64,000 nucleotides of DNA from Tupaia tana (GCA_026018925.1 JAKSZU010000016.1:5190940-5254939); one strand, 5' to 3'. Shown: positions 1 to 10,710, numbered from the stretch's first letter. Numbers and translations are program-made. The notes: generated by a model not told the origin, from the sequence alone.

Positions 1-164
1 TCCTTTTTACAGCTTTCCTCTCCCTTCTTTTCCTCTTGCCCTCCCTTGTTTCTTTCTTACCCTCTTTCTTCCTCTCTCTCTACTCCATGTTTGCACTCTA
101 GATCAGTTTAAGATTATAACAACATGCTCTTTTTGCCTCCTCACTTTTTTTGGTATTCTTATTG
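1..164. other. Pyrimidine-rich single-copy start of window
   Basis: C/T-rich sequence for the first 90 bases, then ordinary AT-rich DNA. I see no gene and no recognisable repeat. Confidence 0.4.
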
Positions 165-640
165 ATTTATTAATTGTAATTTAGGATTTACATATAATCA
201 TTATACACCTTTGTAGGGTACAGTATGTTTTTTTCTTTAATTTTGGAGAGGTTTTTGCTATAGTGCACTTGCGCTCGCCAGACAGACAGAGAGAGAAAGA
301 GAGATAGAAAGTGAGAAATCACCCCCCGGGGGGATTGCCATGCCGCAATCCCTTCTCCTCCATTCTCCTCTCAGGATCTTGGGCACACATGCACACGCAC
401 CTGGCGTGAGTTTTAAGCCACTGGGTCTGGGACGTGAACTGTGGTCAACTACATGGGAGTCCAACAACATAGCCATTATGCTAACTGCTCGTCCCACAGT
501 ATGTTTTTTTAAGTATGTGTACAGCATGTAATAAGCAAATTGAGGATATAAACATATTCAACACCTTCAAAATGTAACAAACCTTATGTTGTGAATATTC
601 AAAATCTACTCTCCTGGTTATTTTGGAAGTATATGTTGCA
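165..640 (+). mobile_element. L1 (L1M-type) 3'UTR fragment split by a SINE
   Basis: The wording on both sides of the SINE at 235-495 follows the old mammalian L1 3'UTR: a start like 'TAATTGTAATTTAGGATTTA', then 'ATTCAAAATCTACTCTCCTG' near 598-617. The two halves join in order across the SINE, so the SINE inserted into a pre-existing L1 remnant. The subfamily is not assigned. Confidence 0.55.
235..495 (-). mobile_element. S1-long tRNA-derived SINE
   Basis: Full-length antisense copy: T-rich tail first, then the GA-rich tract, the GC-rich middle block and the tRNA-like head. The B-box region (antisense of GGTTC-like) is near 434-446. It is bounded by an exact 15-bp direct repeat at 220-234 and 496-510, which proves retroposition and fixes both ends. 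Confidence 0.92.
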
Positions 641-1218
641 TTGTCAATGACTTTTTTAAAACTGTGAATTACAGTTCTAAAGAAAAACTAAATGATTAAA
701 AATTAGACAACAAAAAGTCTCATAAATTAATCAAGATGGATTTTTGAATACGAAGATAATCTTAACATAGCCAATGAAAGAAGAATCTTGTCATTTCCAT
801 GTACAGGATTATGGTTGAAAATAGTTTATAATCTGAAAAGATATATGATAAAAATCATTAGTCTAGTTAGTGATAGATAAATTTTCACATAACAATAGCT
901 CATTAAGAAGAGAGAGAAAAAGAACACTTTTACTCGCACACTGTGAGTTCTTGTAAGATCATAGTACTGAACTGTGCAAAAGAAAAATAAGTTCTCAAAA
1001 AAATAAAAAACAAAACAAAATTGGAAAGATATGTTTAAAAGTGAAGACATGAGAAAATCAGTGATTTGGTAATTTATAGGTTTTACAAAATACTTGACTC
1101 TAGCCTTCTTTAAATTCATTCCAAAGAAAGATTCAACTACTTTAACATTTTGGACTTTTCCTCTGTTACCTAGTTTTATACAATAAATAATGATTATAAT
1201 AATAAAAATATAAATGCT
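641..1218. other. AT-rich single-copy stretch; donor of an inverted copy
   Basis: No gene or known repeat recognised. Bases 940-1001 recur in inverted orientation at 1730-1792 inside the MITE at 1683-1841, with two visible differences: one substitution and one A-run length change. Confidence 0.6.
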
Positions 1219-1385
1219 GGGACCAGCAGATGGCATTGTGGTTAAGGCACTGGACACACATATGGCTGACCATGGTTCTAGTCCTGGACCTGGTCTCTTA
1301 CTTTTTCATTTTCTCTTTTTCTGTCTCTCTGTGGTGAGCACATGTGCCTAATGGCAAATTGAAAAAAAAAGTTCTTAAAAATAGA
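1219..1385 (+). mobile_element. S1-short SINE
   Basis: Starts GGGACCAGCAGATGGCAT, has a B-box-like GGTTCTAGTCC, a CT-rich stretch, 'GAGCACATGTGCC', and an A-rich tail. The GC-rich middle block of S1-long is absent. Confidence 0.88.
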
Positions 1386-1682
1386 TTAATGAAACACGAA
1401 ATCTGTGGAGACAACTACTTATCAAATAATTGGTAACTTTGTATTAAAATTGCTTGTGTGTAAAATAGTTGAATCTGAAATTTTAGCCTTTTGGTTAGGG
1501 AATTTAATACATTGACATTCAATGTTATTATCAGTATGTGTGGGCTTATTTCTGTCATTTTGTTACTTTTTTCCCCTAATTGTATTGTGTTGTCATACTT
1601 CTTTTTCTCTACCTTTAGTTTTCCTGGTGTAGTATTCCCTTAAATATTTCCTGAAGAGCTGGTTTAGTTTTGATGAATTATG

Positions 1683-1841
1683 TTGGGTTGTCGGAAAAGT
1701 CATGATGTATTTTTCTATGCAAAAATAAGTTTTTGAGAACTTATTTTTCTTTTTGCACAGTTCAGTACTATGATCTTATAAGAACTCACAGTAATGTATT
1801 TTTCTATGCAAAAATACATCATGACTTTTCCGACAACCCAA
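1683..1841. mobile_element. Mariner-like palindromic MITE with a 66-bp internal insert
   Basis: Terminal inverted repeats begin TTGGGTTGTCGGAAAAGTCA and end TGACTTTTCCGACAACCCAA, with arms of more than 30 bp. A 23-bp stretch (1705-1727) is repeated exactly at 1794-1816 and brackets a 66-bp insert, 1728-1793. Without the insert and one repeat the element would be a 70-bp near-perfect palindrome. Flanking dinucleotides are TG and TT, so an original TA duplication has decayed or is absent. Confidence 0.85.
1728..1793 (-). other. Templated insert: inverted copy of 940-1001
   Basis: Bases 1730-1792 are the reverse complement of 940-1001 apart from two small differences. The insert is bracketed by a 23-bp exact direct repeat. 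It has no A-tail and no TT/AAAA-type L1 endonuclease site at the junction, so repair synthesis from a nearby template explains it better than retroposition. Confidence 0.75.
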
Positions 1842-2142
1842 TTTTATGAAAGATGTTTTCTATGCCTTCACCTATCTATTTGCCTTCTGGACTACCTATT
1901 ATATGACTATTTGGCTGTTTAATGGTGTCTACCATTTCTTGTATGTTGTTCTCATTTTTAATGGTTATCTTCCATTCTTTTCAGTTCCCTGGACTCAGTC
2001 AGAAGTTTCGCCTTCAAGGTCAGAGATGATTTATTCTGCATGGTCTAATCTGCTGTTGATACTTTCAAAGAGACTTATATTTCCTGCATAGTATTCTTTA
2101 TCTCTAGAAATCTGTTTGATTTGTTTTCAGGGTGTCTACCTA

Positions 2143-2402
2143 TTTTTTTTTTTTTTTTTTGGAGAGGTTTTTGCTATCGGGTGCATGCACTCCCCAGAAA
2201 GATAGAGAAAGAGAGACAGAAAGTGAGAAATCACCCCCAAGGAGGATGGCCATGCCACAATCCTTTCTCCTCCATTCTCCACTTGGGATCTTGGGCACGC
2301 ACGCACACCTGGTGTGAGTTTAAGCCACTGGGTCCAGGACTTTAACCATGGTCAACTACGTGGGAATCCAGAGACATAGCCATTATGCCAACTGCTGGTC
2401 CA
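2143..2402 (-). mobile_element. S1-long SINE
   Basis: An 18-T run is followed by the antisense tail 'GGAGAGGTTTTTGCTAT', the GA-rich tract, the middle block with 'GGCCATGCCACAATCC', and the head ending 'CCAACTGCTGGTCC'. The flanks share 'GTGTCTAYCT' (2132-2141 and 2404-2413), a likely target duplication inside the L1 relic. Confidence 0.9.
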
Positions 2403-3173
2403 AGTGTCTATCTTTTTTATGGAGTTCCTTCTTAAAGGCATGGAAGAATTTTCACATGTCCTGTAATTGATTGTCTATTTTGCATCTTATTGGATTTTGT
2501 TACAATGAATATTCTGAATTATTTTCTGACATTTCTGTGACCTCTTGTGTTTTATCCATTGTTGGTGAAGCATCACTAAGTTCCTTTAGAGGAGGTATTG
2601 TATTTCTTGATTTTCTCCTATTTCTTCCAAGTCTGCTTTGAATTTTAGTAATCTGGTGATGCACTCATGTTTTCCTACTTTTTTAGAGTGTATTTCTGTA
2701 GCTGTGTGCTCATGCACTTCCCTATGGTGTAAATTAGCTCTGTGTCCCCTTCCCTTCTCTACTGTGGATCCGAGTCTGGAATCCTCAGGTGGAGTTTGGG
2801 GTTCAGGTGTTCAGATTTAGTTTCTCTCCTTTTACTGTTGGGGGAGGGAGGAGGACTGTGGGGAGAGAATTACTCCAAAACTTTTCTGTCTTCAGGTGTC
2901 TGTTTCCTGCATACCCAAACCTCTCTCTCCCAACGTGGCTGAAGGCTGAGTTGGACAAGTAACATGTAAGGTGGTTGTACAATTCATGGACTGTGAGTTA
3001 GCTGATCTTTGCTGATCAGCTCAGGCTGTTGCCCCAGATGGGTGAGGGGCAGAATAGCATCAGCATAGCAACTCCCACCTTCTATCTCTGGGACCACAGG
3101 AACTGGGTGGGCGTACTTGAAGGCCAGAGCAGCCTCTCTTCCTTGCCTCCTCACTTTCTCCCTTTCTCCCTTT

Positions 3174-3417
3174 CTTTTTTTTTTTTTTAGAGATATTTTT
3201 CTATAGGTTACATGTGCTCACTGGAGAGACAGAGAGACAGAGAGATAGAAATCAAGAAATCACTTTCCAGGGGGGATGACCACGCGACAATCCTTCTCCT
3301 TTATTCTCCTCTTGGGATTCGGGCACACACACACTTGTACTCAGTGTGTACAAGCTGCTGAGTCTGGGACTTGAGCTGAGTCCAGTAACTCAACCATTAT
3401 GCCCCCTGCTGGCCCTG
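3174..3417 (-). mobile_element. S1-long SINE, diverged
   Basis: T-run, then antisense tail 'CTATAGGTTACATGTGCTCA', GA-rich tract, 'CCAGGGGGGATGACCACGCG' and a head ending 'CCCCCTGCTGGCCC'. It is more diverged than most S1-long copies here, which suggests greater age. Confidence 0.85.
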
Positions 3418-4052
3418 CCTTCTCAATATAGCAATTCCTTCTTGACAAAGCTATACTTCTTGCTAAAGGTGGCTAATCCTTCAGATTTCTCTGGGGCAGT
3501 TCTTTTGGAAAATTGTCTTGAAGCTAGGAGAGCATTAAGTCCTTCTCTGTCATATGGCCATTGAGTCATAATTGCTTGAGTAATTTTGCCTACCTCTTTT
3601 AAACTGTAATCTGGTTTATAATGTTTAAAATCTAGTATGTCGTCCACTACTTGAACTATAACAGCCCTTTAGTAAATATTTATTAAATTGATTATGAACG
3701 AGCTACTAGATTTGGCAAATTATAGGTAGATGGCGACGTGAATACCAGTGCAACAGGGTACTTTGGGCATTTTATACCTTCCAAAGTTTTTTTTAATGGT
3801 TATGGTTCTTGAAGAAAGAAATCAAAGAATGAACTTTGACTTTGCCATATATTAGACTGGTAGAATCATGTTCATATATCGTGACACTAAACCATAGATT
3901 ATATTTTAAATAAAAGTAGTTTTATTAATTTCAAGTACTAAAGGAAACAATGTTATTGAAATAAATAAGTTGGAAGGATTTATAATTAACGTATCAATTT
4001 AATCAAATAGATGCCCCTGATGTGCAAAATTCTTCTTAAAAAATTCTTTCAC
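3418..4052. other. AT-rich single-copy DNA
   Basis: No gene, RNA or repeat family recognised. A weak L2-like phrase 'AGTAAATATTTATTAAATTG' near 3670 is too short to call. Confidence 0.5.
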
Positions 4053-4150
4053 TTGGGGCCAGCAGTTGATGTGGTTGTTAGAGTGCTGAACTCTCATGTG
4101 GCCAGTTATGGTTTGAGTCCTGGATGTGGCAGCTTACTTTCTCACTTTCC

Positions 4151-4183
<33 letters not shown>

Positions 4184-4268
4184 GTCTCTCTCTGGTGAGC
4201 ACACCTGCCCTATAGCCAACTTTAAAAAAATAATAATAAATATAATTAATTAATTAATTAAAAAAAGA
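4053..4268 (+). mobile_element. S1-short SINE with expanded CT and ATTA tail
   Basis: Head GGGGCCAGCAGTTGATGTGG, B-box-like GGTTTGAGTCC, an expanded (CT)n tract (4150-4195), 'GAGCACACCTGCCCTATAG' and an A-rich tail grown into TTAA repeats. Confidence 0.87.
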
Positions 4269-4311
4269 ATTCTCATAAAAATAAAAGAAAGAAAGAAATA
4301 TATGACATTAA

Positions 4312-4548
4312 GAGGTCAGACAGTGGTGTAGCAGTAGCGCATCGCTCTGTAAGGCTAACCCACCAGGGAAGATTCTGGTTCCTGTCTAGAGACCTCCCCG
4401 GATACACTAGGGGCACTGGTGCCCATGAGCCAGGGCTGCTGAAGCTGGGGTTGGATCACCATGTCAGGCTCTATGGAGGTGCTGTCTCTCTCTCACTTTG
4501 TTTCTCTCTGTCTCTTTTACTTGTTGAAGAAATAAACTTTCAAAAAAA
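4312..4548 (+). mobile_element. S2 tRNA-derived SINE with clear target duplication
   Basis: Head 'GGTGTAGCAGTAGCGCATCG' (A-box region), B-box-like GGTTCCTGTC, body 'GCCAGGGCTGCTGAAGCTGG', CT-rich tract and tail 'GAAGAAATAAACTTTC'. A 17-bp direct repeat with one mismatch flanks it (4295-4311 and 4549-4565). This is the best-bounded S2 copy in the window. Confidence 0.9.
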
Positions 4549-4565
4549 GAAATACATGACATTAA

Positions 4566-5218
4566 TCATTTATGTTATATCATTTAGTGGCTCCGGTGTC
4601 AGTGATGTTCGAGTAGAGGTGCTTTGGAAGCATGCTAAACTTACATAAACAGACAGGTGACTGCCAGGTAGGGGAAGCCCTGAATGAAAGCTGAGACTTG
4701 TAGAAAGGAACAGAGGAGAGCAGCTACTGCGGGCTGGGTTGGTCGGGAAAAAATCTTGGCAAAGATGACCAGAGTTTATCGCAGAGGACGTCAGTGTCAG
4801 AACCTCCTTCTCCTTATTGGGTTTTCCTGAATATCATGTAAGCAATCTGCCCAGGAGGGTCGGGAGTAATGCTGAGACAGAATTCAGATGTGACCCAGGG
4901 TGTCAGGAGGACCTGCAGGGAGAGATGGTGCAGAAAGCACAGCAGCTTCCCCAGGTGGAGTCCTCCGTGGTGAAGAGCTTCACCCTGTCAGGGTGTGTAA
5001 CAGGCAGTCATTAAGATGACGAAAGTAAATCATTCTTCCGTGTGGAACAGAATGAAAAGAAAAAGCCTAATTACATTTCTCATTTTCCTTCTTAACCCCA
5101 GCTCTTTTTTTCCCTCAAGTCGATTATTCAGATCCTCTGACTTGTCAGCACTATCTTTTCAGTTGTTGACCTTTTTTCTCCTACTTTCTCTCTTCATTCT
5201 CGTTAGAACCAGAAGGAG
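4566..5218. other. Single-copy DNA
   Basis: Mixed-composition DNA with no recognised gene or repeat. Confidence 0.5.
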
Positions 5219-5290
5219 TGGGTTCTCAGAAAAGTCCCAATGTGTTTTGAAAAATATAGAAAAAGATGTCATGACTTTCCTACCGACTCA
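5219..5290. mobile_element. Second copy of the palindromic mariner-like MITE
   Basis: Left arm TGGGTTCTCAGAAAAGTC and right arm ATGTCATGACTTTCC...CCGACTCA mirror the element at 1683-1841. The length of 72 bp matches the 70 bp deduced for that copy before its insert. It is clearly more diverged. Confidence 0.65.
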
Positions 5291-6354
5291 GTATATTCTC
5301 AAGAAAAATAATTGAAAGAATCCTCATCAAATCGTAGTTGCAATTTATAAGGGTAGGTACCTGTCTGGATCTTTCTTGGGTTTTGCTTTCTGAGACCACA
5401 TCCCGAAGGTCTGTTCCGTTTGGGGGCAGTGCCCCTCATGGCCTGTTTCCGATTGTGGTGCAGGTAGGAGGCCTGGGAAGGAGCGAAGCAATTATGTTTG
5501 TTTCCCAAGGTCATATACCTTGATTATAGAAGCTATGAAAAATATCAGAGCATTTATCTGTAGGTCTGAAGATAGAGATAATCCTTGAGGGAAATGGAGG
5601 TTTTAATTATTGACTTCTTCATAGACATGATTAACGGATTTCGCAGACTCAGCCGTCGAGTCTCGCACCTCCCTGCGCCTCTCCTAACGTCACCACCAGT
5701 TGTATCTTCAGTTTTCAGAAATGACCTTTCCCTGGTAGATGCTGGATTGGGGAGTGCTAGCATTCGGGATCCAACCTAATGTGTTTTTTTTAATTGACTG
5801 GTCAATTATTGAATCAGCTAACACCTCTCTTTCATCTCATTTTAAAAAATGAAACTGAGGATTATATTCAGCAAATACAGCTGCCTGGCAGGAAGGCAGG
5901 ATCTAAACGCATTCACGGCAAAGGATTGATGTCTGCATTGGTGGGTGATTCTTATCCGTCAACCCTTTGCGGCTGTTGTCGAAATCATTTGTTTTCTAGG
6001 CACTGAGTCACGGAACTTCTATTTCAAAATGGTAGCTCATCTTTAATTAGTACTGATGGAAAACCAAAAATGTGAGGGGGAAAAAACAAAAAACAGGATA
6101 AATAAGTGATTTTAAAACTCCCTGGTTATTCATAAGCATCCAGTTCATTGACCGACAAGAATGCTTGCTGCTTGAAATGCATCGCACCAACCAGGGAAGA
6201 GCCAAGCCTCTCCAGATGTTTTCCTCACCGTGGGCGGCCCGGGTCACGGAGGGAGTGTGGAGACTGCGGAAGGTTTTCGAGTCAGGGGAGGGGTCCCTTA
6301 GCGTGAAAGTATGTGACTTATTTGAGTTTAGTGACTTATTTTTAAATTTATAAA
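5291..6354. other. Single-copy DNA
   Basis: No repeat recognised. A 69-base open segment (5393-5461) has AG before it and GTAGGA after it. This was judged too weak to call an exon. Confidence 0.45.
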
Positions 6355-6505
6355 ATGACATAAAGAGCACCGGGTGCATTTATCACGTGCAACGTGATGC
6401 TTCATAGTACACACGAATGTGCCGTGGTTAACTCTGGGTAATTAGCAAGCCCATTACCCCACACGGTTATCAGTTTTGTGGTAAGAGCACTCAACCTGCG
6501 CCCCC
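6355..6505 (+). mobile_element. L1 3'UTR fragment
   Basis: Phrases such as 'GTGCAACGTGATGCTTCATA' and 'GTTATCAGTTTTGTGGTAAG' follow the L1MA/L1MB-like 3'UTR in order. Truncated at both ends. Confidence 0.5.
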
Positions 6506-7324
6506 TTTGTGTTGTTCAAGATTAGGCTGAGAGTTTCCCTAAGGGTTGGGAGCAGCTGTGAGACACTGCTGCCTTTGGAGCTCTTCGTGCTGTCCGGTGT
6601 GACCGACAAATGATGGGACCCCTTGGGGTCATCTGTGGCTGTTCTATCAGATTTCTATTTTTCTATTTTTCAGAGAGCTTCTTCTGCAGAGCCATCATGG
6701 TCCCCAGACTCTCTGTTCTCCGACGTCTTTGGCGTCATGACGTAAAGCTCAGATTCTTTCTGCCCTTTTGGACCCTGAGCGGGTGAGCTCCTGGCTTGGC
6801 CTGTGTCCTTCTTTCAGGATAGGCATAAGTAGGCCGAGAGATATTGTCCTTTAAACTACGTTTCCAGGCGTGCTGTTGGGTTTTGGTGAAATCTTCCGCT
6901 GAGTCTCTAGTTAGCTGAACATTTGTCCCTGAAGCCACTCTGCCAACCCTCTGCAAAGACAATGAGCCCATATGGGGTTTGACCCTGCAACCCTAACATC
7001 ATTAGCATTGTTTTTAAAAACACAGCTAACCCAGCCACTGCATTTGTGATTGTGTTATACTAGTTCAACTGCCCTAGAGAGGAAATCATTTCCACTCAAT
7101 TGCTTGTAAATTGCAATTCCTTTGTCCAAGAAATGGGATCAGGATCCCTATGGGGTCACTGACCTGCCTGTAGGTCATCTGTAACACTGTAACTTTTGCC
7201 TGGCTTTGTACCTGGAATACAAACACTTGACTGATGGGATTAGGACATTTCTAAATAGTACCACTTCATCTGTTTTTGGATTAGTTAATATATTCATTAT
7301 TAGGATTGAATTTCTGTTACTTAA
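6506..7324. other. Single-copy DNA
   Basis: No gene or repeat recognised. Confidence 0.45.
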
Positions 7325-7690
7325 AAAAGTTAATTGATGTAATAATTGTGCATATTTATAGCGTGTTTTTTTGCGCACGAATAGAATGTGCTATGATCAA
7401 ATCAGTATAATTTGCATATCTATCACCTCAAATATTTGTCATTACTTTGTATTAATAGCATTTAAAATCTTCTAGCTATATGCAAATATACAGTAAATTA
7501 TTATTAACTCTGGTCCCTCTACTGAGCACTACAACTTATTTCTCCTGATTGTAGTTTTGTACCCATGAACCAGCATCTCCTCATTCCCCCTACTCCTGGC
7601 CTTCCCAGCCTCTAATAACCACTAGCATACTTTTTTATAAATGGAGTTGATGCCTTTTTATTTTACAATCACAGAATGCGTCTTGAATCT
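7325..7690 (+). mobile_element. L1 3'UTR fragment (second)
   Basis: 'GTAATAATTGTGCATATTTA', 'ATGATCAAATCAGTATAATT', 'CTATCACCTCAAATATTTGT' and 'CTTCCCAGCCTCTAATAACC' occur in the order of the common old L1 3'UTR. This is the same part of L1 as at 165-640 but a separate copy. Confidence 0.65.
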
Positions 7691-7806
7691 TACCTCTAAA
7701 ATGACAATACGTGTATCTTATATTTGGTGGAATTCAACTTCCTGATGTAATAGTATTTCTTAACCAAACCATTCATACAATTTTACCTTAAAAATGATAT
7801 TTTATA

Positions 7807-8020
7807 GGCCCGGCCATGGTGGCATAAAGAGTGGGGCTCCATTACATGATGTTGGGACTCTGTGGGAAGCCTGGGTTTGGTTCTTAACCAGCCCGGCCAG
7901 GCCAGGTGTGGTGGCTGCACCTGAGGACTTCAGCATGGAGAGATGCTGTCACAAATACCCATCGCTCTATTTCTCTCCCTCTCTCTCCCTCGTTAAAAAT
8001 AAAACAAAACAAAGTACTCC
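7807..8020 (+). mobile_element. S2 SINE, diverged subtype
   Basis: Head 'GGCCCGGCCATGGTGGCATA', B-box-like GGTTTGGTTCTTAACC, CT-rich stretch 7970-7992 and tail 'GTTAAAAATAAAACAAAAC'. The flanks share ATTTTATA (target-site candidate). The body differs from the 4312 copy, so it may be a subfamily. Confidence 0.7.
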
Positions 8021-9550
8021 ATTTTATAATACTGTTGAAAATTAGTAAAGCAGTTAGATGTTGATGGCTTGTCTGAGGAAGCAAGCAATATGTTCACCTC
8101 CAATATCCCCTCTCCTCTCTACTCAAGATACAAATGGCCCATGACAGAGTGGAGACTGAGATGTGAGCCCAAGAAAAGGGAGCCATGTAGACGTGAGGAC
8201 ACTGGAGGGGTCTCCTTCCTGTGTGACCTACAGACTGCTGAGCAGAGAGCAGTCTCTGTGTCAGAGTCACGGTGGGAAGAGCCAGCTGGATCCTTACGAG
8301 GTAAAATATGGCTTTAGGAGAGAATGGGTTAGAATAGCCTTTCTTACTTCTCAAGGACAGCGGATGGCAGCCACTTGGCTGTGTCTTGGAGCCACTTCTG
8401 CTGGGCGTGTTGGGCCTTGGGACCTCGTGGGGTGGCCTTCCTTCTCCTTAGGAGGGTCCCTGCGCTCAGCGACGATCACCCCCGCCCTGTTACAGATGAT
8501 CTTGACACGTCAGCCAGGCCCAGCTGATTTTTCCGGCTGGCCACATTCTCTCTATCTCGCCCACCGATCAGGGTGGCAGCCATGTCCCCGTTTATCATAC
8601 ACTGTTCTGTGCTGTCATTTAGAAATACTCAGACGCTCGCCCAGTGAATATTGATAAGACACCTCTGGAATGAGATAAAACGTGGTAAAGGAAGCATATC
8701 TTTCCAATGTGATAAAGAACTTTAGAATACGTGATAAAATGTGATAACAGTGTGCTGCAAAACCATTATTGAGAAGAATGGACTGCGATGCCCGTACTCC
8801 GGGGTGGGGGAGTCAGGGCGAATGCTTATTGTGGGATCTGCTCTTTCAAAGGTTCAGGGCTTTTCATTTGTGTTTCTAAGGAAAAAAATCTCTTTGAAGG
8901 TCATGTTTGAATTAAAAGCTGTATTTATTATCTGTTTTTCCATGTTATCTATATTACAGTTGCATATCGAATTTGGAAGCCCCGTATCTCCTGAAGGTAG
9001 TTATTTTCTAATTCCACTTTTATCCTACCCTCTGGTGTAGTATTTGTCAGCACGCGTTTGCATCTGCTGGGGCTGATAAAGTGGAGAATGCTACCTGACT
9101 AACGTTATTGCAGCTCGCTCGTTCTCCCTCTCCTGGCTAGCTGGAAAGGACTATCGCCTCTGGATCGTGGGCATCTGCTAAAACATAACGTGGCTTCTGG
9201 ACGCAGCTTCCCCCTCAGTGCTTTGAAGTCATGGCGGGTCCAGAAATGATCAGCCACTGGGAAAGGATCTGAGGGAGAGAGGTCAGAGTGGGATGAAAAT
9301 GAAAGACTGGGAGGACTGTTTTTATAACCGGGAGCTAGGAGCTCACTTCTTGTTCAGATTTCAGAGCAGGCAATTAATCTCTCTCATTTGAACACAGCCG
9401 CTCTACGGTAGGGCCCCGCTGTAGTTCGGTACAAGAATAGGCAGGCGTGGCGCCAAGAGTAGCATCCTTGAGCTGACCTCATTATGGAAACATCTTCTAA
9501 GTGCTTAATATCTAACTTCTGGAATTTGGGAGAGAAGCAATAATATTAAT
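8021..9550. other. Single-copy DNA, locally GC-rich 8.37-8.60 kb
   Basis: No repeat or gene family recognised. One open frame of about 160 codons crosses 8163-8651, but its product shows no domain, no clear splice sites and a composition like background. It is not called. Confidence 0.45.
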
Positions 9551-9745
9551 AAATAACAGGTAATCTTTATTGAAAACCCACCATTTGCCAAGCACTAAAG
9601 TGAAATAACCAATGAAGCATATCTGCTAAAATCATCATTACGGCTGATGAAGCAGCGGCTTGCTTAAAAAGATGAAGTGATATCCCCAAGGTCACACAGC
9701 TGTGTGAGAGGCAAGAACTGAATGCATGTTCTTTCTGCTTTTCTC
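9551..9745 (+). mobile_element. MIR element
   Basis: 'TTTATTGAAAACCCACCATT' and 'GCCAAGCACT' followed by 'CCCAAGGTCACACAGCTGTG' in the spacing expected of MIR. Strongly decayed, as expected for this ancient SINE. Confidence 0.75.
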
Positions 9746-9769
9746 TGAGGTTTCTCTTGCTGCTTTAGA

Positions 9770-10405
9770 CAGGATTCTCCAGAGAAACAGACCAACAGGA
9801 TATTTTAGTCCATTTGGGTTGTGGAAACCAAATACCGTAAATAGGTAGCTTATAAACAACAAACGTTATTTATCCCAGTTCTGGAGGCTCAGAAATCCGA
9901 CATCACGGTGCTAGCACACTCGATGCCTGGGGGACCTGCCGCTGGTTCAGGGATGGCCTCTTTCCCAGGCGTCCTCATATGATGGGATAGGTAAAAGGTC
10001 TTGCCATAAGGACACAAATCCCATTCACGAGGGCTACTTTCCTGACCCAATCACTTCCCAAAGCCCCTTCCTTCTAGTAACATCACTTTGGGGGATCAGA
10101 TTTCAGCACATAAATGGAGGGGTTGGAGGTAACAACATTCAGGCCTTTGCTGATACATACAGATGTACAGAAAAATGTATTATGAAGGAGTAGCTCACAC
10201 AATTATGAAGGCACAAATAAATGATCTGCCATCTGCAAGCTGGAGACCCAGGGAAGGTCATGGTCTAGTTCAGACCCAAGGACTGGGCAGGCATCTGGTC
10301 TGACTGAGTCTGAAGGCTCAAGAACCAGAAGTGCTAATGTTTGAGCATGTCGAAGACGGATACCCTAGCTCAAGAAGAGAACTAATTTGCCTTTCCTTCA
10401 GCTGT
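9770..10405 (-). mobile_element. Antisense MLT2-like (ERVL) LTR, split
   Basis: 'GGATTCTCCAGAGAAACAGA' (9772-9791) and, beyond the nested LTR, 'GTAGCTCACACAATTATGAA' and 'GCAAGCTGGAGACCCAGGGA' match the reverse complement of MLT2-type ERVL LTRs. The two parts flank the MaLR LTR at about 9807-10155, giving the order of insertion. No viral coding sequence is present. Confidence 0.6.
9807..10155 (-). mobile_element. Antisense MLT1-like MaLR LTR nested in an ERVL LTR
   Basis: 'TAGCTTATAAACAACAAACG', 'CCAGTTCTGGAGGCTCAGAA', 'CCCATTCACGAGGGCTACTT' and 'TCACTTTGGGGGATCAGATT' follow the reverse complement of MLT1 LTRs (ERVL-MaLR). Solo LTR only. Confidence 0.7.
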
Positions 10406-10443
10406 AGTTCTAGTTGTGCTCTCATGGGTTGAATTATGGGTAA

Positions 10444-10710
10444 TCTATTTTTTTTTTTTTTTTGAGAAGTTTCTGCTATAGGGCGTGTGCACTTGCCAGA
10501 AAGACAGAGAGAGACAGAGAGACAGAAAGCGAGAAATCACCCCCCAGGGGGGATGGCCACACCGCAATCCCTTCTCCTCCATTATCCTCTCGGGATCTTG
10601 GGCATGCACGCACATGCGCCCAGCGTGAGTTTTAAGCCACTGGGTCCGGGACGCAAACCGCAATCAAATATGTGGGAGTCCAGCAACATAGCCATTACTG
10701 CTAGTCCTGA
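10444..10710 (-). mobile_element. S1-long SINE
   Basis: T-run, 'TATAGGGCGTGTGCACTTGC', GA tract, 'CCAGGGGGGATGGCCACACC', 'ATCTTGGGCATGCACGCACA', and a head end shortened to 'CATTACTGCTAGTCC'. It looks fairly young by similarity to the copies at 25138 and 47511. No clear target duplication. Confidence 0.9.

Larger units (their letters stand above)
1440..3170 (-). mobile_element. Antisense L1 5'/ORF1-proximal relic, interrupted
   Basis: T-rich wording such as 'CTGAAGAGCTGGTTTAGTTT' (1651-1670) and 'TGAATATTCTGAATTATTTT' (2506-2525) matches the reverse complement of old mammalian L1 5' regions. It is broken by the MITE at 1683-1841 and the SINE at 2143-2402. All frames are decayed. Outer limits are approximate, and 2640-3170 is the weakest part. 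Confidence 0.5.

Noticed and set aside
935-1841. Inverted pair 940-1001 / 1730-1792 as a long-armed transposon
   Set aside because: No terminal repeats or target duplication bound the whole interval. The second copy is clearly inside a separate MITE with its own ends.
5393-5461. 69-base possible exon between AG and GTAGGA
   Set aside because: The acceptor has a poor pyrimidine tract, and so short an open interval is expected by chance many times in 64 kb.
8163-8654. 163-codon plus-strand open frame
   Set aside because: Composition matches local GC content. No domain, signal peptide or splice partner seen.
9770-10405. Intact endogenous retrovirus
   Set aside because: Only decayed solo LTRs are present here and at the other LTR loci. 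No internal viral genes were found.
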